Shown one piece after another: positions 5,440 through 5,636 of a DNA stretch of 5,636 nt (its first letter is position 1; each line of letters starts with the position of its first letter). Under the pieces are notes generated by a model. It was not told where the DNA came from and did no database searches. It saw only the letters and a list, made by a program, of their open reading frames with translations. The DNA comes from Pseudomonadota bacterium (GTDB lineage Bacteria > Pseudomonadota > Alphaproteobacteria > Caulobacterales > Caulobacteraceae): contig JAEYUE010000115.1 in NCBI GenBank assembly GCA_023433655.1, positions 1 through 5,636 on the forward strand. The letters are read 5' to 3'. A program made the translations under genes and the position numbers.

Positions 5440-5636
5440 TTACGAGATCCAGATCAGGATGCCCATGACGAAGGCCAGGATGCCCAGGGCTTCGGCGAGG
5501 GCGGCGCCCACGAACAGGTTGCCGATCTGCGAGCCGGCGGCCGACGGGTTGCGCAGGGCGCCCGCCAGGAACTGGCCGAAGATGTTGCCGACGCCGATGC
5601 CGGCGCCGATCATGCCGCACATCGCGATGCCGGCGC
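5440..5636 (-). CDS. atpE: F0F1 ATP synthase subunit c (rotor ring), N-terminus cut by window
   Basis: The visible 64 complete codons and the TAA stop (5440-5442) cover most of a roughly 75-residue c subunit; the first dozen or so residues lie beyond the right edge. The frame is open to the edge (AGIA precedes MCGMIGAG), so the internal ATG at 5620-5622 is not the start. The first helix shows the glycine motif GAGIGVGNIFGQFLAG, followed by the polar loop ALRNPSA with the conserved Arg-Asn-Pro that contacts F1 gamma/epsilon. The second helix, FVGAALAEALGILAFVMGILIW, carries the ion-binding glutamate in ALAEALGI (codon 5491-5493). No extra sodium-site residues are obvious, so it is most likely a proton-binding c subunit. 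It is followed by the hairpin at 5404-5429, then the b' and b genes. Confidence 0.96.
   Translation of the reverse strand, partial: AGIAMCGMIGAGIGVGNIFGQFLAGALRNPSAAGSQIGNLFVGAALAEALGILAFVMGILIWIS

Noticed and set aside
5440..5622. A complete 60-residue c subunit starting at the ATG 5620-5622
   Set aside because: It would begin inside the first membrane helix and lose the N-terminus; the frame stays open to the window edge, so the gene is cut by the window.

Overview
The window is GC-rich housekeeping DNA, most likely from an alphaproteobacterium of the Caulobacteraceae (a Brevundimonas-, Caulobacter- or Phenylobacterium-like organism). The pointers are the very high GC with GC-rich third codon positions, the glycine-cleavage P-protein split into two genes, and an F0 ATP-synthase cluster in the order c, b', b with paired b-type subunits. 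The genus is inferred from remembered family resemblance and was not tested by a search.

Layout: positions 1-3603 carry the plus-strand gcv operon: the 3' end of gcvT (1-264), gcvH (286-651), gcvPA (677-2017) and gcvPB (2017-3603). The genes are tightly packed, and gcvPA and gcvPB share one base. Together they encode the T, H and two-chain P proteins of the glycine cleavage system. The L-protein (dihydrolipoamide dehydrogenase) is not in the window. A 96-base gap follows, holding a long stem-loop that appears to mask the ribosome binding site of the next gene. That gene (3700-4188) encodes a small four-helix membrane protein resembling the DUF6789 type, with a histidine-rich tail. A strong GNRA-capped hairpin (4210-4239) separates it from the minus-strand genes and looks like a two-way terminator for convergent transcription.

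The minus-strand genes, read from right to left, are the 3' part of atpE (c subunit, 5440 to the window edge), a b'-type subunit gene (4776-5369) and atpF (b subunit, 4264-4776). They form the downstream part of an F0 operon whose promoter and atpB lie outside the window. The c subunit forms the rotor ring, and b' and b form the peripheral stalk that holds F1 to the membrane. A perfect GC-rich inverted repeat lies between atpE and the b' gene.

I see no mobile element, CRISPR array, tRNA, rRNA or defence system. All genes look like ordinary native chromosomal genes. The observations most worth checking are regulatory RNA structures: the masked ribosome binding site upstream of the membrane-protein gene and the intercistronic hairpin after atpE.
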